Source: Bacteroidales bacterium (GTDB lineage Bacteria > Bacteroidota > Bacteroidia > Bacteroidales > UBA932). From it: DNA of 64,000 nucleotides. A program made the position numbers and the translations under genes. Where the stretch lies: assembly GCA_022508605.1 (NCBI GenBank), contig JAFLUX010000003.1:1-64000 (forward strand). Direction: 5' to 3'. Below are positions 29,922 through 38,269 of this stretch, in pieces. The notes beneath the pieces were generated by a model. That model was not told the origin of the DNA. It ran no database searches and saw only the letters and a program-made list of their open reading frames with translations. Position 1 is the stretch's first letter. Each line of letters begins with the position of its first letter.

Positions 29922-30589
29922 TGCCTTGTTTTCTTTCCTTCGAGCAGTTCCGCGATGTAGGCGTTGTTCTTCACAAGCGGCCCGCCGCGGGAGACGAGCT
30001 CTTCAAGTTCTTCGATTTCCAATTCGTCGAGCAGCATTGTGAAAGCCTGGAGCCCGAGCACGTTGTCCGTATTGGCGAGATAGGTTTCCCGGCTGAGTTC
30101 CGCGATTTTTTTCATCTGCGCCCTGAATATGGAGTCGGCGCGCTCCTGCTCTCCGTTGATGGCGAGGGACCCTATGTCGGATTCGCGCTCGTAGTAAATC
30201 TGCGAGACCCTTTCCTGGTAGGCATTGACGGCATCCGTAAGGGGGCTGCCTGTCACTGTCTCCGGATAGTCGAGGTCTATGTATATGTCTTTTGCGTCCG
30301 GCACGAAAACGGCCATGAAACGCTCGTCATACGGGTCTTTGCCGGGATAGCGGAGCATGGCCACCAACTGTATCGTATTGTCGGCCTCTCCGCTGAAAGT
30401 GAACTTGCCGTCTTTCACTGCGGCGGAGTCCACCGGGCCGTCTGCGGAAATCAGATAAACCATGCTGCCGGGCAGCGATGCCATGCTGTCGGTAAGCGTG
30501 CCGTGTACGGTATAGCGCTCTTTGCGTCCTGCGCAGGAGAGGGCGAGGGCGCACACGAGCAATGCGGCTGTCAGTTGTCTAAACTTCAT
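29918..30589 (-). CDS. DUF4369-type lipoprotein
   Basis: MKFRQLTAALLVCALALSCAGRKERYTVHGTLTDS..VYLISADGPVDSAAVKDGKFTFSG. Confidence 0.75.
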   Translation of the reverse strand: MKFRQLTAALLVCALALSCAGRKERYTVHGTLTDSMASLPGSMVYLISADGPVDSAAVKDGKFTFSGEADNTIQLVAMLRYPGKDPYDERFMAVFVPDAKDIYIDLDYPETVTGSPLTDAVNAYQERVSQIYYERESDIGSLAINGEQERADSIFRAQMKKIAELSRETYLANTDNVLGLQAFTMLLDELEIEELEELVSRGGPLVKNNAYIAELLEGKKTRQ

Positions 30590-31478
30590 AGGATTCGAAA
30601 ATCGGGGCTGTTTCGTCGATGTTGCCTCCCGGAGTGTTTACGGGAATCTTCCTGAATGCCAGGATGACGAGGCAAATAAGCAAAAAACAGGCCGTGCTGA
30701 TGAGGGCATAGGTGCCGTAGGGCATGGCATCCATCCAGCTGTCCATGTCCTCCAATGCGTCTATGTGCCCGCAAATCAGTGAGAACGTGTTGTTGACGGC
30801 ATGCATGAGCATGGTAATCTTCAACGAGCCTGTCCTGTAGTACACGTAGCCGAAAAGGCAGCCCATTATGAATGCGGGAACGGCCTGCCACAGGTTGAAG
30901 TGTATTATCGCGAATACCAGGGCCGACAGCGGGATTGCCGCTGCGGGATGCATGCGGGTGCCTTTGAGAAGCCCCCTCAGCACCATGCCGCGGCAGAGCC
31001 ATTCTTCGAAGAACGGGGCGAATATGCCGACGCAGATGAAGTTCAGCAGGAAGTTGCCGCCGGTAAGACTCTGCATGGCCTCTTTGAGATATTCGGGCAT
31101 CTCCGGAAGCAGGGCGTTGATGCCGTCGCAGCAGAATCCGATGGCGAGGGTGCCGGCGCAGGCGAGAAGTGCGCACACGGCGGCTCCGAGCGGAGTGAAA
31201 TTTTCACTGTCGAGCCTGTAGCCGGTGTTTTCGGCCGAACATGAGGCGCTTTTGATGCTGGCGTAGATCATCGGCGGGATGAACATGACGGGGTAGCTGA
31301 TGACCTGTCCATAGGACAATGCGACCTCCGTGCCGAAGGCTGCGATGGCTATCCAGTTCACTATTGCTCCCGCCAGCGCCCCGACCATGAGCAGCGCCAT
31401 GAGGACAAGTATGCCCCCGATGCCCGGCACATACCAGGAAAATTTGTCCAGCAGTTTGTAGTTGCCTCTTCTTCTCAT
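30579..31478 (-). CDS. CPBP family intramembrane metalloprotease
   Basis: EEWLCRGMVLRGLLKG, AIIHFNLWQAVPAFIMGCLFGYVYYRTGSLKITMLMHAVNN. Confidence 0.9.
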   Translation of the reverse strand: MRRRGNYKLLDKFSWYVPGIGGILVLMALLMVGALAGAIVNWIAIAAFGTEVALSYGQVISYPVMFIPPMIYASIKSASCSAENTGYRLDSENFTPLGAAVCALLACAGTLAIGFCCDGINALLPEMPEYLKEAMQSLTGGNFLLNFICVGIFAPFFEEWLCRGMVLRGLLKGTRMHPAAAIPLSALVFAIIHFNLWQAVPAFIMGCLFGYVYYRTGSLKITMLMHAVNNTFSLICGHIDALEDMDSWMDAMPYGTYALISTACFLLICLVILAFRKIPVNTPGGNIDETAPIFESYEV

Positions 31479-31485
31479 GGCGGCG

Positions 31486-32415
31486 TCAGTACAGCGGTGA
31501 GGGATAAACTCCGTCTTTCACGAGGTCCGCGAGCCTTGCGACCACTGAAGGGCGGTCTTCCTTGAAAGTGACTCCGAACCATCTGGCAGGAGTGGAAATC
31601 ACGTCGCAGGCTCCGGAGCCCGCGTGTATCATGCTGTCCACGGCGTAGGGTATGTAGAACTCCTTTTTCAGGTCCTGTCCGTTTTCGGCGAGGAAGCTTC
31701 CGAAGATTTCCGCGCTTTTTTCGAAATAGTCCGGGGTGAAGCACCACATGTTCATGGAGCATAAATCCTTAGGCCTCAGCTCCACCCTCTCGCTGCTCTG
31801 GGAGTTGTCTCCGCGCAGCACTCCGTCGCCGTCGATGCGCACGTCGTGGTGTTCGACGACTGCGGACAGGTGCCCTTCGGCATCGTAGCGGCATATTCCT
31901 CTCGACACTCCGCCCGACTCGCTGAGCGTGTTGCCGGCTTCGAATCCCACTATCGCATATACGCCGTGGCTGTTTTCGTGCGCGCGGCACCAGTCTCCGG
32001 CTATGCGGAAGGACTCGCGTCCGTAGAAGTCGTCGCCGTTGATGACGACGAACGGGCTGTCTATGGCCCCGCTCGCCATCAGTACGGCATGGGCCGTCCC
32101 CCAGGGCTTTTCGCGCTCGGGGTTGAGCGTGAATCCTGAAGGAATCTTGTCGAGCTCCTGTGTCACGAACTCGAACTCGAGCGGCGCGCCGTCGAGGCAT
32201 CTGATGCCGCTGTATTTTTTGCTGACTGTTTCCCTGAACTGCTCGAGGAAGTAGTTGCGGACTATGTAGACCACCTTGCCGAACCCTGCCTGCACGGCGT
32301 CATAAATGGAGTAATCTATGATAGTCTCGCCGGAAGGCCCGAGTCCGTCCATCTGTTTGAGACCTCCGTAACGGCTTCCCATGCCTGCAGCGAGAACCAA
32401 AAGAACCGGTTTCAT
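31486..32415 (-). CDS. Nucleotidyltransferase, sugar-nucleotide pyrophosphorylase type
   Basis: MKPVLLVLAAGMGSRYGGLKQMDGLGPSGETIIDYSIYDA. Confidence 0.85.
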   Translation of the reverse strand: MKPVLLVLAAGMGSRYGGLKQMDGLGPSGETIIDYSIYDAVQAGFGKVVYIVRNYFLEQFRETVSKKYSGIRCLDGAPLEFEFVTQELDKIPSGFTLNPEREKPWGTAHAVLMASGAIDSPFVVINGDDFYGRESFRIAGDWCRAHENSHGVYAIVGFEAGNTLSESGGVSRGICRYDAEGHLSAVVEHHDVRIDGDGVLRGDNSQSSERVELRPKDLCSMNMWCFTPDYFEKSAEIFGSFLAENGQDLKKEFYIPYAVDSMIHAGSGACDVISTPARWFGVTFKEDRPSVVARLADLVKDGVYPSPLY

Positions 32416-32460
32416 AAAAAAATATCTGTTTAATCCGCAAATTTAACTATTTTTGTGATT

Positions 32461-32781
32461 ATGGGAAAATTTAAGGACATTTGGGACAGGGACAAAGACG
32501 GCAACAGGGCCGAGCAGCGTTCTTTCCTGCGTTTCGCCATCATAGCCACCGCGGTTTTCGTACTCTTCCTTTTCGTCAAGAAAGACAATCTGGTGCGCTG
32601 GATACAGGCGGGCTTCACGATAGGCCGGCAGGAAAAGAGGATAGAGGCCCTCAAGGAAGACAATGATAGGCTCGATGCCCAGATGCACATGCTGTCCACG
32701 TCCCGCGACTCCCTCGAAAGCTTCGCCCGCGAACAGTTCGGTTTCGCCGAACACGGGGATGACGTCTATATCGAAGAATAA
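32461..32781 (+). CDS. Septum formation initiator (FtsB/DivIC-like)
   Basis: Single TM then coiled coil IEALKEDNDRLDAQMHMLSTSRDSLESFAREQFGFAEHGDDVYI. Confidence 0.85.
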   Translation: MGKFKDIWDRDKDGNRAEQRSFLRFAIIATAVFVLFLFVKKDNLVRWIQAGFTIGRQEKRIEALKEDNDRLDAQMHMLSTSRDSLESFAREQFGFAEHGDDVYIEE

Positions 32782-32784
32782 GCT

Positions 32785-33459
32785 ATGCTGGTAGTTATCG
32801 AAGGACTCGACGGAGCCGGAAAATCGACGCAGGTCCGGCTCATGAAAGAGTATCTCGGGAAGGTCTGCCCGTCTCTCGAATACATACATTTTCCACGCTA
32901 CGACGCCCCGGTTTACGGAGAGCTTATAGGCACTTTCCTGCGCGGCGGCTTCGGTCCCATGGAGCAGGTGCACCCTCAGCTTGTGGCCCTTCTTTTCGCC
33001 GAAGACAGGCACGGTGCGGCGGATGCCATGCGCAGCGTGCTCTCCGCCGGAGGGACCGTGCTGCTGGACCGCTATGTCTATTCGAACATAGCGTACCAGT
33101 GCGCCAAGATGCCAGACGATGCCGGTGCTGAGAGGCTGAGGCAGTGGATTTTCAATACGGAATACGGAGACTTCCGCCTGCCGAAGCCGGACCTGAACAT
33201 TTTCCTGGACGTGCCGCTGTCTTTCGTGGAAGAGAGTCTGTCGAGGTCCAGGGACGGCCGTGACAGGGACTATCTGAACGGCGGAGGCGACATCCACGAG
33301 GCCGACATGGGATTTCAGAAGAGGGTGAGGGAGATGTATCTGCGCCAGGCTTCCATGGACCCGTCATTCGTGGTCGTGGACTGCTCCGATGCCGACGGAC
33401 GCATGCTTCCGCCGGAAACTATTTTCGACAAGCTCCGCAGCGTATATGAAGGGCGTTAG
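32785..33459 (+). CDS. tmk: Thymidylate kinase
   Basis: MLVVIEGLDGAGKSTQVRLMKEYL, LLDRYVYSNIAYQ. Confidence 0.93.
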   Translation: MLVVIEGLDGAGKSTQVRLMKEYLGKVCPSLEYIHFPRYDAPVYGELIGTFLRGGFGPMEQVHPQLVALLFAEDRHGAADAMRSVLSAGGTVLLDRYVYSNIAYQCAKMPDDAGAERLRQWIFNTEYGDFRLPKPDLNIFLDVPLSFVEESLSRSRDGRDRDYLNGGGDIHEADMGFQKRVREMYLRQASMDPSFVVVDCSDADGRMLPPETIFDKLRSVYEGR

Positions 33460-34468
33460 GCGCATTTGTTCATGGATTGCCGGCACCGTACTGTTCCTGG
33501 CCGGATTCCTGAAACTCATGGATCCGGTGGGCGCCGGACTCGTGGTAGGGGAGTATTATAAATTCCTGCACATCTCTTTCCTCGCCCCCACCGCCGCTTT
33601 TGCCGGTGTGGCGCTGGCCTTTTTCGAGACTCTTGTCGGCGCGGCCATGATTACCGGCATACGGCAGCGTCTTACCGCCGCCGTTTCCGGCGTCATGCTG
33701 GGGTTTTTCACCGTGCTGACCTTCATCATGTGGCGGGTCAATCCCGATATGGACTGCGGCTGTTTCGGCGAGGCCGTGCATCTTTCTCACATGCAGTCGC
33801 TGCTTAAAAACTTGGTGCTGTGCGCTCTGTGGGCCGGGGCGTTCCTTCCTTTCCGCTCTCTCGAAAGCCCAGACAGGATCAAGTCGGTTTCGTTTTCGAT
33901 TACGGTACTGTCCGTCCTTGCGTTCACCGTCTATTCTCTCGTGAGCATTCCTGCCATGGATTTCACTCCGTTCAAGCCGGGAGTCACGCTCATGCAGGCC
34001 CGTCAGGACCCCGATGCCGAGGCTCCGCTGCTGTCCATCTGCTGCGACGAAGATGGGGAATACTGCGACTGGATGCTTGCCAAAGGCCCGGCCGTGGTGG
34101 TCAGCGCATACGACCCCGACAGGATTGGCGCCTCCCGGGCGGCGGCGCTCAGGGAGTTTGCAGGCTCGCTCGACGGAATCGCCCCGACTTTCTTCGTGTT
34201 TTCGGGGGAGTGCCCAGAACTGCCGGACTCTTACAGCGCGGACAGGCGCACCCTCCTTACTCTGAACCGCAGCAACGGCGGCGTCACGCTTCTGTCTGAC
34301 GGGGTGGTGATAGCGAAATGGCCCTCGCGCTCCCTGCCGGACAGGGACCATGTGGCAGAGCTGCTCGGACAGGACCCCGCAGAGGCCATGATGAAAGAAA
34401 ATACCCCGAAGCGTCTGCGGCTCCAGGGTTTTCTGCTCTATGTGTTCGCAGTGCTCCTGCTACTGTAA
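33446..34468 (+). CDS. DoxX/MauE-like membrane protein
   Basis: LAGFLKLMDPVGAGLVVGEYYKFLHI..DCGCFGEAVHLSHMQSLLKNLVL. Start set to 33446, overlapping the tmk end. Confidence 0.75.
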   Translation: MKGVRRICSWIAGTVLFLAGFLKLMDPVGAGLVVGEYYKFLHISFLAPTAAFAGVALAFFETLVGAAMITGIRQRLTAAVSGVMLGFFTVLTFIMWRVNPDMDCGCFGEAVHLSHMQSLLKNLVLCALWAGAFLPFRSLESPDRIKSVSFSITVLSVLAFTVYSLVSIPAMDFTPFKPGVTLMQARQDPDAEAPLLSICCDEDGEYCDWMLAKGPAVVVSAYDPDRIGASRAAALREFAGSLDGIAPTFFVFSGECPELPDSYSADRRTLLTLNRSNGGVTLLSDGVVIAKWPSRSLPDRDHVAELLGQDPAEAMMKENTPKRLRLQGFLLYVFAVLLLL

Positions 34469-36196
34469 GATGCTGAAATTGTAGGGAAGTCTCGCCACAA
34501 TGCGGGGCTTTTCGAGCGTCTTGCGCAGGCGTATGCTGAAATCTTCGCCGTTGCCTCCGCCCAAGGACTCTATCAGGGTCTCCAGCTGTGATTTGGTGGC
34601 GGGATATCCCTTGACGTTCCAGTTTTCGAGGTCGGAGTCGCCCGCGAGGTTGGCGGCATACATAAGCGCATCTTCCAGCGTGCCTATCTCATCCACGAGC
34701 TTGATGTCGAGGGCGTCGGCCCCTGTCCACACATGGCCCTGGCCTATGGCGTCCACTTGCTCCTTCGGGATTCCGCGTCCCTGCGAGACTATGGTGGTGA
34801 AACGGTCGTATATATCCTCTATCGACCTGAGCATGAAATCGTATTCCTCCTTGTCGAAGGGACGCATCAGCGACATCATGTCGGAATGCTTGTTGGAGGA
34901 TATCGTCTCCACTCCCACCTTGAGCACGTCGGATGCGGTCTTGCTGAAGTCCGGAATCATTCCGAACACGCCTATCGACCCGGTGAGGGTGAGCGCATCG
35001 CTGAATATCTTCTCGCAGTTGTTGGAAATCCAGTAGCCGCCGGATGCGGCGTAGTCGCCGTATGAGGCCACGAGCGGTTTTTCCTCTTTGAGGCGGTCGA
35101 GCTCCGCTTTGATTTTTTCGGAGGCGAGCACGCTGCCGCCGGGAGAGTTCACCCTGAGCACTACGGCCTTGACGCTTTTGTCCTTGGCCACCTTTTCTAT
35201 GATGGAAGCGAAGCGGTCGCCGCCCACGTCGGAGTTTTCTCCTCCGTCGATTATCTCACCGTTCGCATAGATGACGGCTATTTTCTTCGAGCCCTTGGAG
35301 GGGAGCACCTTGCTGTCGACATAGCTGCCGAAGTCTATCATGGTCACATCGCTGAACGAATCTTCGACGGCGAATACGGCAAGCTGGTTCTGCAGGGCCT
35401 CGCGGTCGAGCAGGCCGTCCACAAGTCCGCAGTCTACGAAATCCTGCGGCAGGCAGAGCTTCAGACCGTCCACGGCCTCGTTGAGCTGCACGATGCTTAT
35501 GCCGCGGCTCTCGGCTATCTGGGTCGAGAGCGTCTTCCACATCGAATTTACCATGAGCTGATACTGCTCCCTGTTCTCAGGGCTGGAGTTCGAGCGGGTG
35601 AACATTTCTCCCGCTGATTTGTATTTGCCGTGCCGTATGAGCTGCACGTTGACCCCGAGCTTTTTGAGCAGGTCGCCGAGAAAAATCATCTGGCTGGAAA
35701 CGCCGGTGACAGAGGAGGTGGCTCCGGGGTGGGGAGTCATATACACCTTGTCCGCCACTGAGGCGAGGTAGTATGACAGGGTCGTGGGCGCCTCGATGTA
35801 GGAGATTATGGCCTTGCCGCCGTCTTGCCTGAATTTGCTGAGCGACTCGCGCAGCTCTCCTGCCGTGGCGGCGCTGGTTGCGGACCCGTCCGTCTTGAGG
35901 TAGATATACTTGATTCCGGGGTCATCCGCTGCCGTGTTTATGGCCTGCACGGCATCCCACAGTCCTATCGTGCGCACGCTGCGGCTGCCGGACTGGAGCA
36001 TTTCCAGCGGATCGGCTTCCTTGCTTTGTTCGCCTATTACGATTTTTGAAAGGTCTATCTTCAGAACTCCTTCAGACGGCACGGAAGGGGTGCCTGAACC
36101 GGCGGATGCAATGCCGGCGATGACTGAGAACACGAGCGCATTCAACAGAAAGATGCCGCATATCACGGCAAGCATCATTTTCAGAAAATTCTTCAT
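34460..36196 (-). CDS. sppA: Signal peptide peptidase SppA, 67 kDa type
   Basis: IAVIYANGEIIDGGENSDVGGDRF, VKAVVLRVNSPGGSVLASEKI, GDYAASGGYWISNNCEKIFSDALTLTGSIGVFGM. Confidence 0.93.
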   Translation of the reverse strand: MKNFLKMMLAVICGIFLLNALVFSVIAGIASAGSGTPSVPSEGVLKIDLSKIVIGEQSKEADPLEMLQSGSRSVRTIGLWDAVQAINTAADDPGIKYIYLKTDGSATSAATAGELRESLSKFRQDGGKAIISYIEAPTTLSYYLASVADKVYMTPHPGATSSVTGVSSQMIFLGDLLKKLGVNVQLIRHGKYKSAGEMFTRSNSSPENREQYQLMVNSMWKTLSTQIAESRGISIVQLNEAVDGLKLCLPQDFVDCGLVDGLLDREALQNQLAVFAVEDSFSDVTMIDFGSYVDSKVLPSKGSKKIAVIYANGEIIDGGENSDVGGDRFASIIEKVAKDKSVKAVVLRVNSPGGSVLASEKIKAELDRLKEEKPLVASYGDYAASGGYWISNNCEKIFSDALTLTGSIGVFGMIPDFSKTASDVLKVGVETISSNKHSDMMSLMRPFDKEEYDFMLRSIEDIYDRFTTIVSQGRGIPKEQVDAIGQGHVWTGADALDIKLVDEIGTLEDALMYAANLAGDSDLENWNVKGYPATKSQLETLIESLGGGNGEDFSIRLRKTLEKPRIVARLPYNFSILQ

Positions 36197-36214
36197 TTTG
36201 AACAGAAATTTATG

Positions 36215-36222
36215 CAAAAATA
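36215..36222 (-). promoter_or_regulatory. Candidate -7 element (TATTTTTG) for sppA, back-to-back with the hisS element
   Basis: Plus-strand CAAAAATA 19 nt upstream of the sppA ATG; no clear -33. Confidence 0.4.
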
Positions 36223-36239
36223 AGTAATTTTGCGGAATT

Positions 36240-37592
36240 ATGAGCCAGAAACCGTCAATACCGAAGGGGACCAGGGACTTCGGCCAGAAAGAGATGGCCG
36301 CCCGCAACTACATTTTCGATACCGTCCGAAACGTTTTCAAATCTTTCGGATATTCGCAAATCGAAACTCCGGCCATGGAAAACCTCGGCACCCTTCTCGG
36401 CAAATACGGAGACGAAGGGGACAAGCTGCTGTACCGCATACTCAACTCCGGGGACGCTTTTTCCGGGGTGGATTTCGAGAAGGCCCTGACCCCTCAGGTG
36501 TGCGAAAAGGGACTCAGGTACGACCTCACCGTGCCGTTCGCACGCTATGTCGTCCAGCATCAGGGCGAACTTTCATTCCCGTTCAAGCGCTTCCAGATTC
36601 AGCCTGTGTGGCGGGCCGACCGTCCCCAGAAAGGACGCTACCGCGAGTTCTATCAGTGCGATGTGGATGCGGTGGGTTCGCGTTCGCTGCTCTGCGAACT
36701 GGAGCTTGTGCAGATAGTGGCCAGGGTGTTCGAACTTCTGGACATAAGGGTCTGCATGAAGATAAACAACCGCAAGGTGCTGACCGGGCTGGCCGAGCTG
36801 TGCGGCTTCCCTGACAAGGTGGTGGATATAACCGTGGCCATAGACAAACTTGAAAAGGTCGGTATAGAGGCCGTGGAGGAAGAAATGCTCGGCAAGGGTT
36901 TGAGCCGCCAGGCAGTCGACACCCTGCGGCCCGTGCTGCTCCTGGAAGGCACTTTCGGCGGGAAGATGAAGGAGATGCGCTCCATCATGGCAGCATCGGA
37001 AACGGGACTTAGGGGACTGGACGAACTGGAGGAGCTTTTCTCGCTCATCGCCGATGCCGGCATCACCATGCCCTGCGACATGGACCTCTCGCTTGCCCGC
37101 GGCCTTAACTACTACACCGGAGCCATCTTCGAAGTGAAGGCGCTCGACTGGCAGATAGGCTCGATATGCGGCGGCGGACGCTACGACAACCTCACTGGCA
37201 TATTCGGCCTCCCGGACATGTCCGGAGTGGGCGTGTCTTTCGGGGCAGACCGCATCTACGACGTTCTGGAGGGGTTGGGAAAATTTCCCGAGAGCCTGTC
37301 TTCAGGGGCCGAGCTTCTGTTTGCCAACATGGGCAGGGAAGAACTCCGCTTCGTGCTGCCTGTGGCCTCGGCCCTGCGCGGGGCGGGCGCTGCCGTGGAG
37401 ATATATCCGGACACGGCCAAATTGAAGAAGCAGTTCGACTACTGCGCACGCAAGTCCATTCCTTTCATTTCTATATGCGGGGCCGACGAAGCCGCCTCCG
37501 GCAAGGTGCAGATAAAGAATCTTGCGACAGGCGAGCAGCTCTGCTTCGACTCTTCCGACACTGCCGCCATGCTGGAGTTCCTGCGGGGCTGA
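36240..37592 (+). CDS. hisS: Histidyl-tRNA synthetase
   Basis: [67 protein letters not shown]. Confidence 0.95.
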   Translation: MSQKPSIPKGTRDFGQKEMAARNYIFDTVRNVFKSFGYSQIETPAMENLGTLLGKYGDEGDKLLYRILNSGDAFSGVDFEKALTPQVCEKGLRYDLTVPFARYVVQHQGELSFPFKRFQIQPVWRADRPQKGRYREFYQCDVDAVGSRSLLCELELVQIVARVFELLDIRVCMKINNRKVLTGLAELCGFPDKVVDITVAIDKLEKVGIEAVEEEMLGKGLSRQAVDTLRPVLLLEGTFGGKMKEMRSIMAASETGLRGLDELEELFSLIADAGITMPCDMDLSLARGLNYYTGAIFEVKALDWQIGSICGGGRYDNLTGIFGLPDMSGVGVSFGADRIYDVLEGLGKFPESLSSGAELLFANMGREELRFVLPVASALRGAGAAVEIYPDTAKLKKQFDYCARKSIPFISICGADEAASGKVQIKNLATGEQLCFDSSDTAAMLEFLRG

Positions 37593-37668
37593 GCGCTTGC
37601 CGCTCCGCTTCCTGCAGGGGATGAGGCCGGAGGTCTGCCGTATTTTTCGTGCAAAAATGCGACATGGG

Positions 37669-37699
37669 TTTGCAAATTGAAAAAAAATGCCTACATTTG
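37669..37699 (+). promoter_or_regulatory. Promoter of tRNA-fMet
   Basis: TTTG (37669-37672) - N19 - TACATTTG (37692-37699), 10 nt upstream of the tRNA 5' end. Confidence 0.8.
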
Positions 37700-37709
37700 C
37701 AGTCCACAT

Positions 37710-37785
<76 letters not shown>

Positions 37786-37793
37786 AAACGGAC

Positions 37794-37828
37794 AAGTCCA
37801 GAGTGAAATGCTCTGGACTTTTCTTTTG
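37794..37828 (+). terminator. Intrinsic terminator after tRNA-fMet
   Basis: AAGTCCAGAG-TGAAATG-CTCTGGACTT then TTCTTTT. Confidence 0.8.
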
Positions 37829-37840
37829 CTCATGTGGCAA

Positions 37841-37900
37841 CTAAAACCAATAGAAATTGAATCCATCGACATAAACGATGACGCGCTGCTTCTTTACCAT
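37841..37900 (-). pseudogene. Remnant of an NYN-domain (PIN-like nuclease) gene, first 19 codons only
   Basis: Minus strand ATG..TAG encodes MVKKQRVIVYVDGFNFYWF*; VYVDGFNFY is the N-terminal signature strand/loop of NYN domains. Confidence 0.55.
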
Positions 37901-37915
37901 AGTTTTAGTTTAAAT

Positions 37916-37940
37916 AAAAACCCCTCTGCAATTGAGGGGT
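37916..37940 (-). terminator. Terminator-like hairpin upstream of the NYN remnant
   Basis: Minus strand ACCCCTC-AATTGCA-GAGGGGT then TTTTATTT. Confidence 0.65.
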
Positions 37941-37982
37941 CAACCTTGATATTTCTCAACCAAGGGGGGTTAAGTATTGGCA

Positions 37983-38014
37983 CAAAGATAATATGCCAAT
38001 TGCCATTTTGCAAG
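37983..38014 (-). promoter_or_regulatory. Bacteroidetes-type promoter pointing at the terminator-like hairpin
   Basis: Minus strand CTTG - N20 (CAAAATGGCAATTGGCATAT) - TATCTTTG. Confidence 0.65.
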
Positions 38015-38149
38015 TATTTTGCCATTTTCTTTGCTACGAGGTGCTGGGTGCCCGGAATAAATCGCTCCAAATCACCCCTGAGTGGTTCTAAGAATGCTCT
38101 ATACTGCATAACAAGCCCCGCTGCCTCTGCTGTTAAACACGCCACATTA

Positions 38150-38218
38150 CCGCAAAAACACACAGCAAAACACCACAAAAACTCACAGTGAAATGCCACA
38201 AAAACACACAGTGAATTT
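38150..38218 (+). repeat. Three tandem imperfect 23-bp direct repeats
   Basis: CCGCAAAAACACACAGCAAAACA / CCACAAAAACTCACAGTGAAATG / CCACAAAAACACACAGTGAATTT. Confidence 0.85.
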
Positions 38219-38247
38219 GCGGATAATATATATTCCCACTATCTTTG
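38216..38247 (+). promoter_or_regulatory. Promoter of the ATPase gene
   Basis: TTTG (38216-38219) - N20 - TATCTTTG (38240-38247); -33 overlaps the end of the third repeat. Confidence 0.75.
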
Positions 38248-38269
38248 CAGTGTAGTAAAGCATTTGACT

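Noticed and set aside
37808-38191. 127-aa plus-strand ORF in the same patch
   Set aside because: Runs through the terminator, hairpin and repeats; no family resemblance.
37894-38199. 101-aa minus-strand ORF in the tRNA-fMet accessory patch
   Set aside because: Crosses the predicted promoter and terminator hairpin and the tandem repeats; no recognisable domain.
38150-38218. CRISPR-like array
   Set aside because: Repeats are contiguous without spacers and only three units; no cas genes. Better explained as an operator/iteron array.
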